A DNA stretch of 64,000 nt from Omphalotus guepiniiformis (lineage: Eukaryota > Basidiomycota > Agaricomycetes > Agaricales > Omphalotaceae), in NCBI GenBank assembly GCA_028554645.1, contig JAQOOI010000016.1:682001-746000 (forward strand). Reading direction: 5' to 3'. Under the pieces are notes generated by a model. That model searched no databases. It had not been told where the DNA came from and was given only the letters and a program-made list of their open reading frames with translations. The translations under genes and the position numbers were made by a program. Positions 43,194 through 55,500 of this stretch are shown piece by piece. Within the stretch, counting starts at the first letter, position 1, and the number at the start of each line of letters is the position of its first letter.

Positions 43194-46100
43194 CTAATGT
43201 GTAGGTGATTGTGACCGTAGCTGACTCGGCGAAACGCTCTTCTCTATATGCGCAGCAGCAGCCAGAACAGACCCCGGAGGAATAATCGGCGAATCATCCC
43301 TACTATCCTGCCCATCTCGTTCCATCATGATCCGCTCACCAAAATCAAGAGCCCTACTTGGAGTCACAGGTGTTTTTGTACCCGAACCCGAGCCCAATCC
43401 ACTCAGTTCAAGGGTTCGCATGAGCGTATTTGCCCGCCCTCCCAGACTCGCCGGATAGGCAAGGATGCTCTCCGACCTCTTCCTTGAAATGGGTATGGCG
43501 CTGGGCGATAGTTGAGCTGAGGATTGCCGGCGGGCGAGTGACGAACGGGAAGCAACAGGCGAAGATGTGATGAGTGGCGAATCGGATCTGTTGGTCGTAC
43601 TGGTGGAAAGCGGAACAGGAGAGAAAGAACCACTTTGTCGAACTGGTTTCCCGGAAGTTAGGACAGGTAGTGGGGGCGCATGAATTTCTTGTGAAAGAGT
43701 TGAATGATGGGAGAGATTTGCAACCGAAGAGTGTCTACTCAAGGAGCGAACGGCCGGTTTGGTTGAATTTCGAGGAGACAACGGAGAAGGTGGAGGTTGA
43801 CGAGTGATGGGTGTAGAAGCCGGAGAAGGTTGCTGGGGTGAGCGATATAAGTGGGAGAGCTGTGAATGCGACTTCCGAGAATTCAGAGGTGAATGCGGAG
43901 GCTGCACTGGCGGACGAGGAGATGAAGTAACGCTCCTTGGTGGCACAGGAGAAGGCGACTGAGGTACTACAGCAAGCGGAGAAGGCCTTTTCTTCTTAGG
44001 TGCAGAAACTATAGGGACTGCAGACGGTCTCAAGCTAGGTCTATACGCGCCGCTAGATGTAGTTCCAGCACGTCTAGTGGCCCCTCGCAGATAACTTCCT
44101 CCAAATCTTGCTCTAGCCTCTTCGAAAGAGGGCAAATCCATCCTCGAGCCAAACGTCGGCGTTCCACATCGGGAGCTCGCTCGGCCCATTTCCCGGATAT
44201 CAAATGTTTCGTCATCCTGTACACCTCCCATGTACCCAGACGATTTCGGCACATCCATGAACGCAGAACCACTGCCTGCCCTGGCACGTTGTTGAATCGG
44301 GATATCCACAGGCACGGCAACGATATGGCCAAACAGGGACCCAGGTGCTTTCGTCACCTTGGTCACTTTCCATCCCGCAGAACGCGCTAATGAGACGATT
44401 TCGCGGAGTGTGCGCTCCTGACCATTAAACATCACTTGCATCTGTGTCACGAATCTTTCAGCTCACCCCGACAAATGCATGCAAATAACAGAAACCAACC
44501 GTCATATCCATCCAGTAGACATTCGCGCTCGATTTTCCTAAATTCGCCAATAGAGGTGCAGGCGCGAGCATCCTTTCAGCCCCCTGTACGCCTTGGATAT
44601 TTGCCCCATCTTCAGTAGCGTCGTCGGAGATACCAAAGTCATCCGCACACGCGAGAGGGAGAACAAAGTCCGCAATGAGAAGCTTTGTGTCCTCTTTCGA
44701 AGCCTCCCTTAGTCTAAGGAGGATACGCTGTGCATATGCATCGGGCCAGTCATGGAGAACTACACGAAGAAGAAACACTGCGGCGTTTTTGATGGGTTGA
44801 GGAGTAAAAAAGTCGTGCACTATACGTACGATGCAATGCATTAAGAACGTTCACGGCTAAGCTTCAAGTAGATGAACCAACCTTGGAACCGCGCGATTCC
44901 CGAGTCAAGCAACTCAGGGCATTGTGCTCTCCATGCTTTCTCCCCCATGTCGCATACAATCTCACGATCCTGAATAATGAACTTTAAACCAAGAACGTCT
45001 TCTTCGTTCGACCCGTACGGGGTAGAGAACGCGTGAGCAAGCAGCATGCTCGTGGAGCCTATCCCCCCACCGACATCGACAACAATGCTTTCCTTCGGAA
45101 GGGAAAGCCAGTCGAAACCTGGGGAAATGCTTGAGTTCTTTCACGTGATAGAGACAAACAGGAAAATAAAACAGTACCGTTTAAAACCGCACCCGGAACC
45201 TCCCATGATTCTGTCCCTGTCATAGCCTTACCAAACCTCTTCAGTCTGAAATTGTTCGGATTTGCCCCAGGATTAGCGGTTTGTGGCCAAGATGAAATAC
45301 TGGCATTCCCCCCGGCAGACTCCTTAAATGTAAGACCAGTGCCTTTGGAATACATGTCCCCCTTCGTTCCCAGAGATCCCTTGCGTTTATGCATTGAGGT
45401 CGCCGCTGTACTTGCCGTCGGTACTACTCCAGGTATTAATCCTTTTTCTCGACCCGGTCCATTGACACAAGTTCCTTCGATGCCCTCTCCTTCAAGCCAT
45501 CCGAAAAACCCGACACCTTCACAACCAAACGCGTAGTTGAACGGCGCTCGTGTGGGCTCTCGGTTCTTATGTCGTTGTGGTGAGAGATAATATGCTTCGG
45601 TCAGATAGCCAGACGCCTTGAACAGTTCGTCGGTGCTGATCAGATCAATTCTGTCAACAATACGAAACCCAGCCGAAAAGGAGTATCAACATACCAGGTC
45701 CCGAAGAAAGCCGCTATGCCATTGGTATCTTCATATTTGTTTTCAGGACTGGCATGGCATGAAACCCAAGCAGATATAGAAGAGACGTGAAGACCCACCT
45801 CCGCCTCAATTCCTCAAACGGTTTGCCGGTATCGAGGAGCGAAGAAATTCGGTTGTTGGCAAACACATCAGGAGTGACTTCACGTAGAATATGGTGTGAT
45901 GCGAGTAACCGAAAAATATGTGCTGCACAGTTGCCAGAATGAAAGATTGTGAGTAGAAGGCACTCGTGACCGTCAGGAACAGAAGGACTAGGTACCAAGC
46001 TTATTTCTGTCAACCCCAATCTTCTCTGCGATCGCAGTTACGTGTAAGCCATTCGGGCCCGCTTCACGAAGTATTTCGACGGTATGGGTCGCTTCAAGCA

Positions 46101-46744
46101 GTCTCAGACATGAAGGAAGGTGATACTGCAAGAGGACAAATTAGCATGAGCGACAGAGAAAGAATGGTGAAGGAATGAGGGAACGCAATGAAACCCGACG
46201 GGCCAACATCTCATGACGGCACGAAGATGTCGATCATGCATCTGAAATGAAGACGAAGCTAAAGAAGAGCGCGTACCCCCATACCCGCGTCGCATAATGT
46301 TAAAAACGGTATCTGCACCGTCGCACTCATCTGCCCAGCGGCCGCCACTATTCTATTGATCGCAGAAATGACCACTGGATGGGATGTCATCAGCTCGGAA
46401 GGAGAATTTGCCTCGTATGGCACGTCCAGAGAAGGAAATTCGACAAAATTGGAATTGGATGATGGCGAGGTCGGTGAGGTCGGCGTTGTAGGACGAGGAA
46501 TAGCTGTACATCCGTAGCTGGAAACCAATGGCGACGGTGGTGGTGATGCATAAGTATGTCCAAGTAAGGTATTTGATACCTTGTTCGTTGTGTAAGGCGA
46601 CGACGGCACTGCTGAAGGTGCCCCTGGCGTTGAATGTCCCGATGATGGCGATGTCGGTGCTGAAGCCTCCGCATATATACGCTCTATATCGTCTATAGCA
46701 TCGCCAATTATGGAGTGCAATGCTTTTAGGACGCTGAAGGTCAT
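43194..46744 (-). CDS. Large SAM-dependent O-methyltransferase with Ser/Pro-rich tail
   Basis: This class of O-methyltransferase moves a methyl group from SAM to a hydroxyl of a small molecule; the substrate is unknown. The first exon is 46744-46277 (start MTFSVLKALHS, helical dimerisation region with a Ser/Pro-rich insert), then small exons with REAGPNGLHVTAIAEKIGVD (winged helix, about 46130-46010) and HIFRLLASHHILREV (about 45925). Motif I, VVDVGGGIGS, is at about 45075-45045; the catalytic-base region VVLHDWPDAYAQR at about 44755-44715; LLIADFVLP at about 44680-44650. The last exon, 44441-43194, holds the end of the fold (LREIVSLARSAGWK) and then a 350-residue Ser/Pro-rich, probably disordered tail, unusual for the family. 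Splice junctions checked keep phase. No cluster partners are evident nearby. Confidence 0.88.
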
Positions 46745-48559
46745 GGCGAGATGATAGTGGTGGTGGAAGTCACGGTAGAAGCGAGAAAAAGCTCTCCAAA
46801 CTTGTTCCGGTGCAGTTGTCCCGTCGTCCACCAGTAAAATTCCTAAAGAAAGGATGCTTCTCGATTTTGGTCCTGTCTTGCTCATATATAATATCAACCG
46901 GGTGGACATTGACACAGCTGAAGGTTTCAAATAAAGCTAGCGCTGTCGATAGATGTCGCTGATCAGTCAATCCCAGCCTCAGAAGGTCCATTATCCCCGT
47001 CCCTGCCCTCGCACGATTTTCACGGTATTCGTGTCCCCCTTTCCGTATTTTTCTGGACAAGCATTCTGATACTCAAAAATACTTGTAGGTGGCTGTTGGT
47101 GCAGCGTAGCTCAAATTTTGCGCAAACTAGTCTAAGCCACGAGCTGCCATTCTTGATTACCAGCTTTGACCGGGAATCTCCGAAGATATTGCCTTTATGG
47201 AATTGGAAAGATTGAACACACGTTAAACGTTAAACATTCATGCCTACGGTGCTTGTCACTTAATGTTTCCCGCTCTGATTCGCAAATGGATCCTATAAAC
47301 AAAATACAGCAAGGCCTGTCGAAAATTTACACAACAAATTGCGGACCAATCTCAAGAAACACTAGTACCTTTACAAACGCAGGATGAGGATGCGAAGCAA
47401 CCGGAAATTCAGCCATCAAGCCCGGATAAGCCAGTGTTCGTCGAGAGTCCTTTCGTGCCGTACATCCTTTGCTCAGAAAGTCGCGACGATGATGTACCTG
47501 AGCAGTACGCTTTTCAAATGAATTAACGTAAAAGAGGCAAGCAGGAAAGCGTACCGCAGTTCACTCGTACTTACGAACAGCTAATGTTCATTGCATTAGG
47601 ATTAATGTATTCCTGAGAGCAAAATCAACGAACCGAAGCATACCCTCTCACAACAGACTCACGTCAACAAAAAATGCATCGCAGTCAGCTCCACTGACGT
47701 CCCAGGTTGAAATGACAGCACACGAACATTCTTTTGCACTGAGAGCGGATGCGGTGTCGGGAGGTCTGCAGATACGGTGAACGACGGTCTCCGAGTGAGG
47801 TCATGCTGTCGTACCTACGGCAGCTAAACCTGGTGTTGTGTCGAACGTTACCGGGGTTGCGAATCTTATTCAAAAAGTGCCCATTTTAAATTAAGACCCA
47901 TGAACTTTCAGATGGAGCTCGTAGCGGCAGTGAGATATTCGTGCCTGCATTCGTGTTGGAGCGGCTGCCGAGTAACCTGAACGGATTCCGTGTAGCACCG
48001 GAAAGGACATCTGTGGTGAAAAACATCAGTGAATTGCGAGTATAGGCAAATGAACCGTACAAGAAAACACAATAGCGACGAGGACCGATGCTGTATATCT
48101 GCTGGCAGGCTGCAAAGAAGATTGAGCCCTTCATATGAAAGTGGTTCAAAGAGCAACGTACTGTCATGAAACTCATTCCATGGAAAAATGACGAGCACCA
48201 TCTCATATATACACCCATATCGATGAGGAAACAACACGAATCGTGGCCTCACTTGCAGCAATCACACCCGTAGACGATAAACTGAAGTGAAATGGACTAT
48301 GTATAGTGTAAGATGAAAGACGGTAATGTAGCCGTGCACTGTGCAGACTGGCTGTCCGAGTCCGGTCCTGGTCCGGTCCGAGCCACGCGGCTTTTGCGAA
48401 AAATATATACGGGCTCATCGACATCGACAGTCCAAAGTTCCGGTCTAAGTTAGCATTTCTGCTTACGAGTTACCGTTTACGCTTGCTAATTCTTCCCCCT
48501 CCTGAGATATACATACACACGAATTCAGTACATGTCTATCATTTACGGTAAGTACAATT
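46745..48559. other. 1.8 kb without an assignable gene
   Basis: Holds the O-methyltransferase promoter and the DUR3 3' end. Minus-strand frames at 47886-48261 are open for 110 and 117 codons in two overlapping frames with no recognisable family, so I leave them uncalled. Confidence 0.35.
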
Positions 48560-51500
48560 CTATGCAGCAACGGTACTAGGCGGCACGTATTTCCCGCTCC
48601 CTCTCGCAAATATATCCTACAGAAAATCAGGTCAGATAAGGTCTACTTGGTCGAAATGAGAACAGACAAACCTTTACAATACCTCTGGAAATATGGACCA
48701 AAGCTTCCCTACTTTCATAAAGCGGATACAACACCACCGAGAAAGCAGAAATAAAGGTCCATATGATCCCAATGATTACCCAGGCAGACAACCCTTTCAC
48801 ACCGTATATCGTCTGTGCAAAGAATAATGGCAGCGGGATGATGATGATCATTATCAAAAGCTGAAGGAAGTTTAACAAAGATGAAGAACTTAAGGTCAAG
48901 GAAAGACATACCAAAGCCAGCGAAGACCAAGCTGCAAAGATGAATGCCTTCTTCAAGGCAACCGGGTCCAAGTCGTTTTCCTCCACCGAGCTGTCATAAG
49001 AGTCAGCGAGGGATGGTGACACTGGCTTCTCGTTGTTTTCTTTCTTCTCAGTCTCATCAGGCATTGAATTAATATATTTATTGGAGGCTGGCATCTTTTC
49101 CGACGCTGGTCTGTTGATCGCTCTTGTAGCCTCAAAGTCAAAATCATCTGGCCACTGAAATTGTTGAGCACACTTATGCTATGGATCAGTCAGGGAGACT
49201 CACTATGCACGAGCTAACAGTGGCAATAATTCCTCCAACGCCAATCGATGCTAAATTACCGGCGAGCATCTCATAATCTCCTGCAAGATTCACGTATGAT
49301 GTCAGCAGAGGCACAACAATCAAAGAACACGATTCATCTTACCCCCTGTTGTCTATAGATATGTCATCAGGAAAGTAACAGAAGGAATAAAACTTGATGA
49401 TGATCGCACCGTCACATTGATGACACTACCATTCAACGAACTTGTTGTGACCAGCCACGCAATGATTCCAGCACCAAAGCCAATAACCGCACCAGCGATG
49501 CATCCCCATTTGTTCGCCCTGCTCCACGTTATGCACAACGCAATAGGTACAACACCCGAGCCAAGGATGACTCCCATGAACGTGTATAGAGGTGTAATTA
49601 GCTTACAAGTTCCTAACCTCCTCACCCCTGATAAGCACATACGTATAACCAGCCCATTGACACACCAATGTAGAAGAAAATCAAGCCCGCGAGGCCCATT
49701 ACTAGGCCATACAGTGCAACCTAAGTTGGAATTCTCAATACTTTCAATTCCAATAAGATATATCCAGGATCTGGCATACCATCCAATGTCCCACCCGTAA
49801 CAGTTGATGCTCATTAGCTGTAGGGTTGATATATTTCTATAGCACAGCAAGCAAAGCAACGTGTCATTAGACAGTATTCTAGAGCTTGTTTCCAGCAACG
49901 CAAACTCACCTTATACACATCATACGTCAACAAAGACGACACCGCTATCAATTCGGCAGACGTCGCAGATGTGACAGCAAGGAACAGCAAGACCAACAAC
50001 GTCGCTGCTCCAGACTTGCCTAACAGTGCCGCAGACGCCGCCGCAGCGGGAAGACCAGCGGATACGTCTGATGCGGTGAGCGACGGCATGTCTGGGTCTC
50101 CACGTAAAGCAACGGCGGCTAATCCTAGTGTCGTGGCGAATGTGAAGGGAATTGCAAACCTGTTTTCAAATCGAGGTCAATACGAGAACCGACAAAAGTA
50201 AGATATATTCACGTACCAAGCCAAACCACCTAGCAAGTAAGCCTTGACTGTTGTCGCCGGCCGACTGGCGATAGCTCGTTGCCAATATGCTTGATCCTGG
50301 AACACTGTGGCGAAATTGCCTATGATGTTGATCACGCCAAATATTAGGCCGTTCTTGGATCGCATCGTTAGATAAGACCCGTGGGCGTTTCCTGGAACAG
50401 GGTCAGAACTCGCGGCGGCAGCAAGGAGCTCGTGCATTCGTGATATGCTGCCGATTTTTGGACTTGTAGCGTATACTGTGAATACGAATGTCTACATTGG
50501 GACAGAAGGAGTAAAGGTTCGTGAATAGAACATATATGGAGAACGGCGAGATCGTACCAGGATGATGGCAAAGAGAACAGTGGTATGCGTGCTGTGAAGA
50601 ACAAATCGTTCGTTACTCAAGATGAAGAAAAGGTCGACGACCGCTTACTAGTCGCATAGTAGAGTCGACCGCATTCCGCCGACAACAACGTAAACCACTA
50701 CTCCTAGCGGAATCAGGAAGCATGCCTAATTTGCACAACTGTCACCTAACCATCCTCCAATATTTGTGAAACTCATGGATGAGCTTACAGCTATCGTGTT
50801 CATCCCTGTCAAATCCGTGACAGTGGCACTTCCTCCCAAGATAAGCATGGAACTAACGATAATATTCGTGGCTAGCCTGTGCACAAAAGAGATTATGATT
50901 TAGTGTACATCAGCGTCAAATTACAGCAAAACTATCGCTCACCCGAAAAACATGAAAATCAGGTGTGCTGTTTTCCCCCATCTAACACCGATGATCTCGA
51001 GCCAAGTATGAGCGTAAGGCGCGTTTAGCTTCAGTTTTGCAGCCAGCTGTATGTAATCTTGAGATGAAGGTTCTTTCGAGATATAAGAGAAGGCACCATT
51101 GCGAAGAGCAGTACTTGAATGGTCGCCCCGGCTGAAGATTCGATAGATGAGTATGATCCTGCAGATGTATGTGAGCAAAATCTCACCTCCGTACCACCAT
51201 GGGCCACTAATGCCTATGTATGCGCGATAAGACTTTCAAATTAAGACTTCCTTCATTGCACGTCTGCACTCACCATATTTATATGCTACTGCACTACTTT
51301 GTAGCTGGAATGCGACGATTCACACAAACACTTGAACTAGTACCATTTAAACACATACCAACGTCGCAGCCCATGTCCACTGACCAGCAATCAATAATTT
51401 TCGTCGACCCAAATCGGTATGAACGTACCGCAGAGACGATTCCCGAAGCTATCAGACCCGGCTTCACGCTTCTCGAAGCACTGCTGAACTCTTCCGAATT

Positions 51501-51750
51501 CTGCGGCGAAAACGGGGTATACCGTGCTTGTATAGCCGTAAGGCCCAACATAAACGCACTGAAAAACAGCCCTATTCCTGTTTGCTTGTAGTGTGAGATC
51601 GGGCGGGATAGTTCATGGCTAGATTTTCAACAGACCGACAACTATAGTTATCACGAATTCAGTTCCTTAAATAGGTCGCGTCGAGGAATTGAGTTGGAAC
51701 TCACCGACACCATAGCCTGCACCTTGAGGTAAAACTTCGCTGGTGGACAT
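48560..51750 (-). CDS. DUR3: DUR3-type urea/polyamine transporter (sodium:solute symporter family)
   Basis: DUR3 imports urea (and polyamines) at the plasma membrane for use as nitrogen. The start at 51750 gives the family N-terminus MSTSEVLPQGAGYGV, followed by SVKPGLIASGIVSA. About ten exons alternate with short introns; recognisable pieces run in order down the minus strand: KLKLNAPYAHTWLEIIGVRWG (about 51030), GATLCIVL-like membrane helices, GGLAWY (about 50235), PFTFATTLGLAAVAL-like (about 50130), SAATLLVLLFLAVTSATSAELIAVSSLLTYDVYK (about 50015-49915), KWGCIAGAVIGFGAGIIAW (about 49500), and a late cytosolic Ser/Glu-rich loop, then ALKKAFIFAAWSSLALV and IYGVKGLSAWVIIGIIW. The last exon ends TAG at 48560. 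Two GATA sites precede the start. Confidence 0.92.
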
Positions 51751-51848
51751 GATTCACAAGAGAGCTGCTACTCAGTGAATACCCCAAAGGTTGAAGGAAC
51801 TTGAAAAAGTCGGGGTGCCGAACGGAAGGTCCACCCTCAAGTGACTTC

Positions 51849-51880
51849 TTATCTATATACCAGCGCCATAGCACTGATAA
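51849..51880 (-). promoter_or_regulatory. Paired HGATAR sites upstream of DUR3
   Basis: AGATAA (minus strand, 51849-51854) and TGATAA (plus strand, 51875-51880) lie about 100-130 bp upstream of the DUR3 start. In fungi, GATA factors of the AreA/Nit2 type bind paired HGATAR sites to induce urea uptake under nitrogen limitation. The link is inference from position. Confidence 0.5.
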
Positions 51881-52542
51881 GAAAAACCTCTTACGTTAAG
51901 ATTTCTTTCCCGTGGCCAATTCAGTCCAGCGCCCCAGGATGGGTCTGGGTTGACATCTGGTTGACATGTGTATCGATACCGAATGATTTCGCATAGCCGA
52001 TAGGGCCACTTCAGATATCGAGACAAGGTGCACCTCCTAGGATACAAAAATGCTAATAATAAAGGGCCGTTGGGAAGCTGAAGATGTCCGCCAAAAGATA
52101 ACTGCTCGTTGACGCTAGCCCTGTAACCTTCAAATTCGCGCATTTCGACTCCAAGACTTGCGACGCGATGCCGGCGAGCCTGATTTGCGTAGTGAACGAT
52201 GGCGCAAGCACGGGTCGCGTCCTGTCCCTGTAAGTTGTCGTTGGTCGCGATATCGACAGAGACTGTACCGCTTTTTGTATCGTGAAACAGTTGTGAATTG
52301 GGTGTGAGGTAAGTGCTGGGTAAGTGGAAGAACGACTCAACGGAGTCCCAGCCTGAGCCAGTTAAAGCGCTAGCGCCTATTGGGCGGCAGTTTGCGCACG
52401 TGACTTGAGCTTGCTTCCAGCAGCGCGCTCATCTGAATCAAGTTTCGAGGCTGAACTGTGCTTGAATTGCCTATCCCGTTAGCAACACTTCAGATCTCAG
52501 AGACTGCAAAAAAAGTTCTTGGTTACTCCTCAATAAGTAATA
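51881..52542. other. Divergent promoter region of DUR3 and the chromodomain gene
   Basis: No gene recognised. The minus-strand ORFs at 51853-52340 look like shadows (Ser/Arg/Thr-rich, no conserved motif). Confidence 0.45.
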
Positions 52543-55500
52543 ATGGCTAAGCGGAAGAAGAGAACTCGGGTGGTCAAAGAAGAGGAGCAGCCGGAGGAGG
52601 TATTTCAGGTAGGAGAGTCGTTTAAAGGAAAGTTCAGTGTTTAAATGATTTACTCCTCATATAGAGGTCATAAAGAAAGCACGAGTTAGTGAGGATGGAG
52701 AATGGGTGCGCACCATTACGCCTAGAATGAGATATGTCTCGCGATGCTGATTTCAATTTCAGGAATACCTTGTCAAAGTACGATACCTCTGTGAAGCGGA
52801 TCAAATATATCTGACATTCTGTTCTCAGTGGGCTGGTTATGATGATCCATCTTCTGATACGTACGATGGTCGCCTTTGTCCTTCATCTTGCCGTCTCTAA
52901 TATATGCACGATACACAGCTGGGAACCTCATTCTGGTGTAGCCAATTGCCAGCGCTTGCTAGACGCATTCTGGAGAGAAATAGGTCATGATAATGATGAT
53001 CACTTTCCTGGTGATGAGTTTGAGCCTAGTCAGGAATGGATAGGTCAGACCTCAATTCATAACGAATCTTTGTCAAGCTGATTGTCATGCAAGAGAAGGA
53101 GAAGAGGTGGTTCATACGTAACTGCAAGAACTTGCAGGACGACGACATCAGGAAAAAGAGGCTTGAAGAGGAAAGACTTGAGGCGGCAGAGCGTGCAATG
53201 AAGCAGAAACAAAAGCAGGTGAGGTAACACTTCAACCTGCCGTGGAGGCTCACCAACCTATGTGTCCACAGACGAGGAAAAGCTCAACAGCGACGTTATC
53301 ATCCATCACTGAGAAGAAAAAGGCCTCGACATCTTCTAAACGAAAAGTGAAGGTGGAAAAAGAAAAGGTAAGTGGGACGCAACCTATTGTGATGTCAGTG
53401 CTTAATGATGCTTGACAGACGGCCACCACTGACGATTCGGATTCAGACGATGGACAAGCTTGGCCTAAGTCCATCACGAGCCAGTTTAATTCTATCGCGA
53501 GGAAACGAAAACGAGTTGAGACTTCGGAATCAGAGTCCTCTTCCGATTCGGACGACGTGCGGCTTGTTCAACCATCTTCAGGAGTAATTTACTGAGCAGA
53601 TTGACCAGGTCCCACTCAGTGCTCTCAAAACATCTAGAAACGGTTCTCAAGTCGGAAGCATTGAGGTATGTTGATCGTTTACTGAAGCAGTTGAAGACAG
53701 ATGTCTAACACGCCTTTCAGTCGAGAGGTGGACCTTCGAAAATAAAGGTTTGGATCCCTGACAAGCACGACTTCCTTCTATGCTCATTATCCTTGCAGGG
53801 AAAGGGCAAGGGTAAAGCGACCGTGGCCTCATCCAGAGCCTCATCGTCAACAGTAGACAAGGTGAGTGTTAGTCTCATTCACGTATACCGCTGGCGATTA
53901 ACCTGCTTATCAGGACATTGATAAAGCACCATCACCAGCCATACCGAAGGTCTGTCTATTGATAACCATTCCTCGAAGCTCGAGCTCACTATCTTCACAG
54001 GATGCTGCGCCCGCTCCGCCGTCTCGAAAAGACTCTCCGATTATTCAGAAAGAACCTACCCCCAGCCAACCCGCATCTCCGAAAAGAAAACCATCTCTCC
54101 CTCCATTACTCACGTCCAATATACCCACAACCTCTACTCATCCACCCTCAGGAACTTCGATAGCTGGCGGGTCTGCTTCAGCCCTAAAATCCGTTATCTC
54201 TACTACTCCGACCTTACCCAACATTAACACACCTACTCTCCCTGGAGCCAGGCCCGGTCCACGCGTCAAGCCCCTGCCACTTCCTCCGGACGTCATCACT
54301 GCAGGTAGCGGTTTATCAACAAAACAACGTTTAGCGCAAGGTGCTCTCGCTCCTACGAACCCCAAAGAGAAGATGCAGTCTGCTTCAGATAGCACACGTA
54401 CACACTCAGCTCCAAAAGCACCAAATCTTCTAGGTAATTTGAGCTTCAAGAAGAAACCTGCGCCTGTGCGAGCTTCACCGACAATCACTACTGAAGATAT
54501 GGTACCGCACAATTTGCCCGCGTATTCTCCGCAGGTGGATTCACCGTCTATTGCGAGTGCATCTACACAATCGGGTGCTACGGATTCGCTGCGTCCCAAG
54601 CTATCTGCCAGCTTTTCACGGAGAAAACCTTCTGACTCGCCAAAGGTGACTGCAATTGTTCCCCCTAGGGTTGCTTCGTCCTCCTCTCTTGCGTCTCAGG
54701 ATCATTTTCCGACATTGTCTCCTGCTGTAACTTCTTTCGAGCCGACTTTGTCTTCGTTAAATGCACCCCCGTCACCGATTGAGACAGCGGGCTCGCCGAT
54801 GATAACCGATCTACCGCTGACTTCGTTCTCTCCGGTCGAGCATTCAAATGAGCAATCTGGGATTGGCTCTGGCATTGATACGTTCATGGGACCTCCAGCG
54901 TAAATTGTCGTTTTCTTTTCTTTGGAATGTTCGAGTTAATGATAAGACTAAAGCAGGTCAATGGTGCATAATAACGAGACGGAGGCGTTTTTGAGCAGTA
55001 TTATGCCACCAGAGTATGTCTCGACGGTCTGTTTAAGTTTTCACTGGCTGACATTTTCGTCAGGCTCGCAGCACCACTGAGACCGGCTGCTGAAGAGACG
55101 GTTGATGGGGCTCTTCGTCAGACGCCTAAATCAAGCATTTTCATACCTTCACGGTGTGTCTTTGTTCCTTGCTGTGGAGATATTCCTACTGATTCAATCT
55201 ATTACATGTAGGATACCCAAAAAATACAAATGGGAAGGCAAGATTGTTCTGCAATCAGGCTCGGGCGAACCGGAGACAGTCTGCGAGGAGGGGGTATTGG
55301 CTGATGTCGTCAACGCAGTGGCTGAGAGGATGCCATTCAAAATTGCCATGTCGTATATGAATGGTGTTTTGGAACTCAAACAGTTCTATAATTTGCACCA
55401 CCTCGATGGTATACTGAATGCCTATCACCCTGCACAGGAATTCGCAAGGTTGCGCGGGGGTAACGAGGACGATACTGCTTCATTGAAAAAATTGGCTGAG

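Noticed and set aside
47886..48261. Minus-strand ORFs of 110 and 117 codons
   Set aside because: Both frames are open over the same bases, neither has a recognisable domain or a clear splice partner.
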